Assembly: GCA_029891345.1 (NCBI GenBank)
Contig: CM056994.1
Span: 140,700,457 to 140,764,456, forward strand
DNA from: Dryococelus australis
Taxonomy: Eukaryota > Arthropoda > Insecta > Phasmatodea > Phasmatidae
Length of the DNA stretch: 64,000 nucleotides
Direction: 5' to 3'
Shown here: one piece after another, positions 61,056 through 64,000 of the stretch
Position numbering within the stretch: position 1 is the stretch's first letter
Layout: each line of letters begins with the position of its first letter
Made by a program: the position numbers and the translations under genes
Notes under the pieces: generated by a model
What the model saw: only the letters and a program-made list of their open reading frames with translations
Told to the model about the DNA's origin: nothing
Database searches by the model: none

Positions 61056-61262
61056 CAGAAAAAGTGTGGTTAATGAAAACTCTTAAACGTATCATTAGAT
61101 TATATCATAGAATCTTAAACCTACTTACCATCTGTTCGAAATCTACCATTCCAAACATAAATAAACATAATTTTATACCAAAATTTTAAATACGCAGAAC
61201 AATCATAAAACCTTCGCGATTGGCAGCACTCCAAGAAAAGCCAAATACACGTTCGCCCAGAC

Positions 61263-61417
61263 GGAAACTTGCTATATGTATTACGTACGTCCATATATTT
61301 TTGATATATATATATACCCATATACATATATTGGTATAGACATATTCCTATCCAATATATTACTATTTTATATATATATAACTATCTTATAGATATTTAT
61401 ATATTGACGTGTTTCTT
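61263..61417. other. AT-rich loop of the hairpin
   Basis: About 155 bases dominated by TATATA, between the last paired phrases CGTTCGCCCAGA (61250 region) and TCTGGGCGAATG (61418 region). Confidence 0.75.
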
Positions 61418-61627
61418 CTGGGCGAATGTGTCTTTGGGTTTTCTCTGAGAGCTCCCAATCGTGAAAGTTTTATGGTATATATTAATTTTTTAATTTTGGA
61501 AAACAATTATGTTTCTCTTAGTTTTGAACTGTATATTTTGAACAGTTGGTAAGTAAGATCATGATCATATGACATCATACAAGGATAAGGTTAAGAGTTT
61601 TCATCATAGAATCTTTTACTGAACTTG

Positions 61628-61712
61628 TCAGGTTGTCTAGCAGTCTAAGACGTTGTATTTAATCTCTAGTTTCTTGTAAGGGCAGTGTGGGGGCGAATCC
61701 TGGGCAAAAGCA
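61628..61712 (+). repeat. tRNA-like module, right hairpin arm
   Basis: GGTTGTCTAGCAGTCTAAGA (A-box-like) and GTGGGGGCGAATCCTGGGC (B-box-like). The left-arm copy has the canonical GGTTCGAATCC here. Confidence 0.55.
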
Positions 61713-62569
61713 ATTAATTTTCAGCCATATGTTGAGACAGTGGAGATGGTCTCATTTGCAGTTCGTCTGTCGTTCGAGTAAGAGTTCTCTTTCTCGGACT
61801 GAGTCCGAGAGACTTGAACCTTATCTACATCATAATTAGACATATAAATGCAGCGTGTGTGTCGTCGCTAAAAATAATACAAAATCTTTCTCTTATAGTG
61901 AAGGTATAGTGAAAATTATGGTTTGTTGTTCTAGCAGTCATACGAATTTTATCAGCTAGTGAGACATATGGAATGCTTAAATCACTTGCAGCACTCGACA
62001 AGTTATTGAAGTCGCATACCTACCACCTAAAGAATTCCTTCTGAAGAATACATCTCATGAAATAAAACGTGTTTTTTAACGATAAAAAGGAAAAGGTATA
62101 TCCAACATTGAAAGATTTATAAGTGTAAATACGAATGGTTGTTTGATTGCTGAATTCGCAGGTTAGGTAATGAACTTCTTGATTATCTTAGTATAATACT
62201 GAATTAAGCATATTGCCTTTTACATATTCATATTCAGCAGACCTGTAGTGGGATAGTTGAAACGAATAAGATACACTAATTGTTCTGTTGTGAAAACCGG
62301 TTATAAGCTTACATCATGTAAGTATGGATGCATTTCGAAAACGACCATGTCGGAATATGGATCGTCACGAGTGGAATCAGCTACTATGATCGTGTGCTCT
62401 ACTAAAGATGGTATCAATGGTTGAAGACTTGTCATCTGTATCACCGACAGTATCGACAACAGCAAGAGTTTCTGGAGAGTCGCTACAAGCCTTATGGTAT
62501 CAAAGTTGTTAGTGTGTAAATAATTTTAGCCAAAGTTGTAATGTGTGCCAAAATTAAAACAATCATTGC

Positions 62570-62800
62570 TTGTTCAGTCCAGCATACAAGTCATTCCACT
62601 GTGATAAGTGCGATGATGTGTTTCCTCGCAGTGATTTCCTGTGTAGGCATAAGAAGAAGTGTAAAGCCAATGTCTGTCGTTCATCGAGATGCGAGTGCAA
62701 GTATTGCAGCAAGATATTCGCGATTAGCTATAGCATCAGACAACATGAATCTAGTAATTGTATTATTATTATTGGTGCTTCATATATTATATATCCATGA
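62570..62800 (+). CDS. Small zinc-finger protein segment (two C2HC fingers) in the right hairpin arm
   Basis: Reads FHCDKCDDVFPRSDFLCRH then KKKC, giving CX2CX12HX3C, and after a short linker CKYCSKIFAISYSIRQHE then SSNC, giving CX2CX12HX4C. Both fit the classical ββα zinc-finger framework with a final Cys in place of His. The frame continues into a hydrophobic tail (IIIIGASYII). No upstream start with an obvious promoter was seen, so it may be an exon or remnant of a larger nucleic-acid-binding protein encoded by the element. The second, overlapping frame (62541-62840) is a shadow. Family beyond 'zinc finger' is not identified. Confidence 0.55.
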   Translation: MFSPAYKSFHCDKCDDVFPRSDFLCRHKKKCKANVCRSSRCECKYCSKIFAISYSIRQHESSNCIIIIGASYIIYP

Positions 62801-64000
62801 GAAATTTTCTGTGTTGTGTATGCGAATAGTTCTACCTTGACTACTCACAATGGGAACTGTACTATAAAATTAGAGTAAAGCATAAATATTTTAATTGGAA
62901 AATATTTAGGAGTGTATATAAGTAATACTAGGTATATTTGATAAATGTGTGAAATAAAGTTAAAGCGCATGGAAGACTATTGTCGGTATTTATTTTATTA
63001 TCAAATATACATTTTATCCGAGAAATAAACTGGGAAAAAATAACACTTTTTTAATTATAAATATTTTAGTAATACCCGACGGCCAGTCTAGAGCTAATGT
63101 TTGAATGTATTACTGAGTTCTGTACAACTACGATGATATCGGAGTTGTGTGCGATTTACTGGAAGAAATAGTCTTGTATGATATCATTCTCGAGGATTTA
63201 GTTTTAATATCTTTCACATGAGTGTTTGAGGGGAATGTTCTGACAGTATCAGTGTTAGAGAGCATCTGGTCCACTAAACTATTCAAATTGTGTGTTGGTA
63301 ATGCTATTTGTAATGCATGGTTCACTGGTTAACACATATTGCCTGTATGATATGTTAATTTTGCTGGTAATGTTTGATGGTGAGGGAGTTGCGAATGGAT
63401 GTTTATAATGTTTTTTTTTTTCTGCTTGAAAATTTTGAATTGCTGGTTTGGAGATATATTCTGATGGAATTACATTTCGTTAAGGTTGGATCGTAAATTG
63501 TGTGGGTGTTGGTATTATTTGTATGTGGGTTTTGCTATTACATGATGAAATTTTTATCAGTGAAATGCACTGGACTATTTCATAGAAATGTTTATATATT
63601 TGCTTTGTTGTCCTAGATGTTATGAAAGAAGTGTTCGGTGTAACCGAATGTAATGGAATGGATTGTAGGTAGTGTTCAGGTATTTCGAGTAATATATTTT
63701 GTCGGGAAGAATAAGTATAAATTGATGTTTTGGATTTTTTTTTTAGCAGCAACTATGATATGAAATTAACATATTATGAAACATTTTTAACAATTTATAT
63801 ATATATATGGGTTTGGGCTATATGGTTGTTTTATATGACATTAAATTATGATTAAGCGTTGGGGAAAAGCTGGTCGACATATTTAATTAACAATAATATT
63901 GCGATATGAGTGACGTCTTTGTTTGTGTAAATGAAGTATTGACATATCGGGATGTATAAAAAAAGGCATTAATATATTTAAGTCTGAAAATAAATGAATG

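Larger units (their letters stand above)
58930..61262 (-). repeat. Left arm of the giant hairpin
   Basis: Reverse complement of the right arm. Plus-strand composition is rich in A, C and T and poor in G, as in Polinton A's left arm. The true left limit is unknown because the partner sequence lies beyond the window end. Confidence 0.75.
58930..64000. mobile_element. Giant hairpin: unclassified long-inverted-repeat element (runs off the window)
   Basis: Two arms are inverted around an AT-rich loop at about 61270-61410. Anchors, left against right: 61200-61262/61418-61480, 60880-61110/61600-61800, 60660-60830/61850-62030, 60420-60600/62040-62240, 60140-60320/62560-62740, 59900-60080/62860-63060, 59690-59830/63100-63210, and 59230-59290/63640-63720. 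In a 110-base sample the arms agree at close to nine in ten. Each arm holds a tRNA-like module and a zinc-finger segment. No transposase, polymerase or capsid gene is seen. It may be a foldback transposon, an internally deleted long-TIR element, or a post-insertion inverted duplication. Confidence 0.8.
61418..64000 (+). repeat. Right arm of the giant hairpin
   Basis: Partner of 58930-61262. The plus strand is G+T-skewed towards its outer part (63.1-63.8 kb). It continues past the window end. Confidence 0.75.

Noticed and set aside
62541-62840. Longer frame overlapping the zinc-finger segment
   Set aside because: It is a shadow in another frame; the finger cysteines and histidines are in the frame covering 62570-62800.

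Overview
The window is animal nuclear DNA, most likely from a large-genome insect. It is AT-rich, has no intact host gene that I can recognise, and is packed with old mobile elements, tRNA-derived SINE heads, microsatellites and tandem arrays. One SINE (18.25-18.45 kb) resembles a family I recall from grasshoppers and locusts, so a polyneopteran insect is my best guess. The species is not determined.

Layout. 1-2.6 kb is featureless AT-rich DNA. 2.6-3.6 kb is a terminal-repeat block of a Polinton-like family, in right-end orientation. 4.61-23.97 kb is Polinton A, a broken but structurally legible element of about 19.4 kb. It is bounded by inverted arms of about 3.5 kb. On the minus strand it carries integrase, a DPNEL-motif accessory gene and the packaging ATPase. 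On the plus strand, divergently, it carries a PLA2-like/core minor capsid gene, a penton-like gene, the major capsid gene and a further gene. The rest of A, 15.2-20.5 kb, is gene-empty apart from a SINE.

About 26.1-44.05 kb holds fossils of a second Polinton, B. They comprise the N-terminal part of a major capsid gene, a homologue of A's post-capsid gene, several unrecognised reading frames and, at 42.3-44.05 kb, a protein-primed DNA polymerase B. Between these lie a 33-bp minisatellite (29.56-30.12 kb), a tandem array of about 255-bp units (35.08-36.5 kb) and a Ty3/Gypsy-type integrase fossil (38.87-39.9 kb). 47.5-51.4 kb is a strongly G+T-skewed repeat zone that partly matches the arms of Polinton A. 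A fourth terminal-repeat block, again in right-end orientation, lies at 52.95-53.9 kb.

The last 5 kb (58.93-64.0 kb, running off the window) is a giant hairpin. Two arms of at least 2.3 kb are inverted around an AT-rich loop of about 150 bp. The arms contain a C2HC zinc-finger coding segment and a tRNA-like module.

The most unusual features are the terminal blocks of the Polinton-like family. They combine a tRNA-Leu-like module, dense arrays of CCGCCATNTTG-type (YY1/Pleiohomeotic-like) motifs, a purine/pyrimidine tract and strand-skewed sequence. The hairpin independently shares the tRNA-like module, but I could not show that it belongs to the same family. Statements about family membership come from recalled protein signatures, not from searches.
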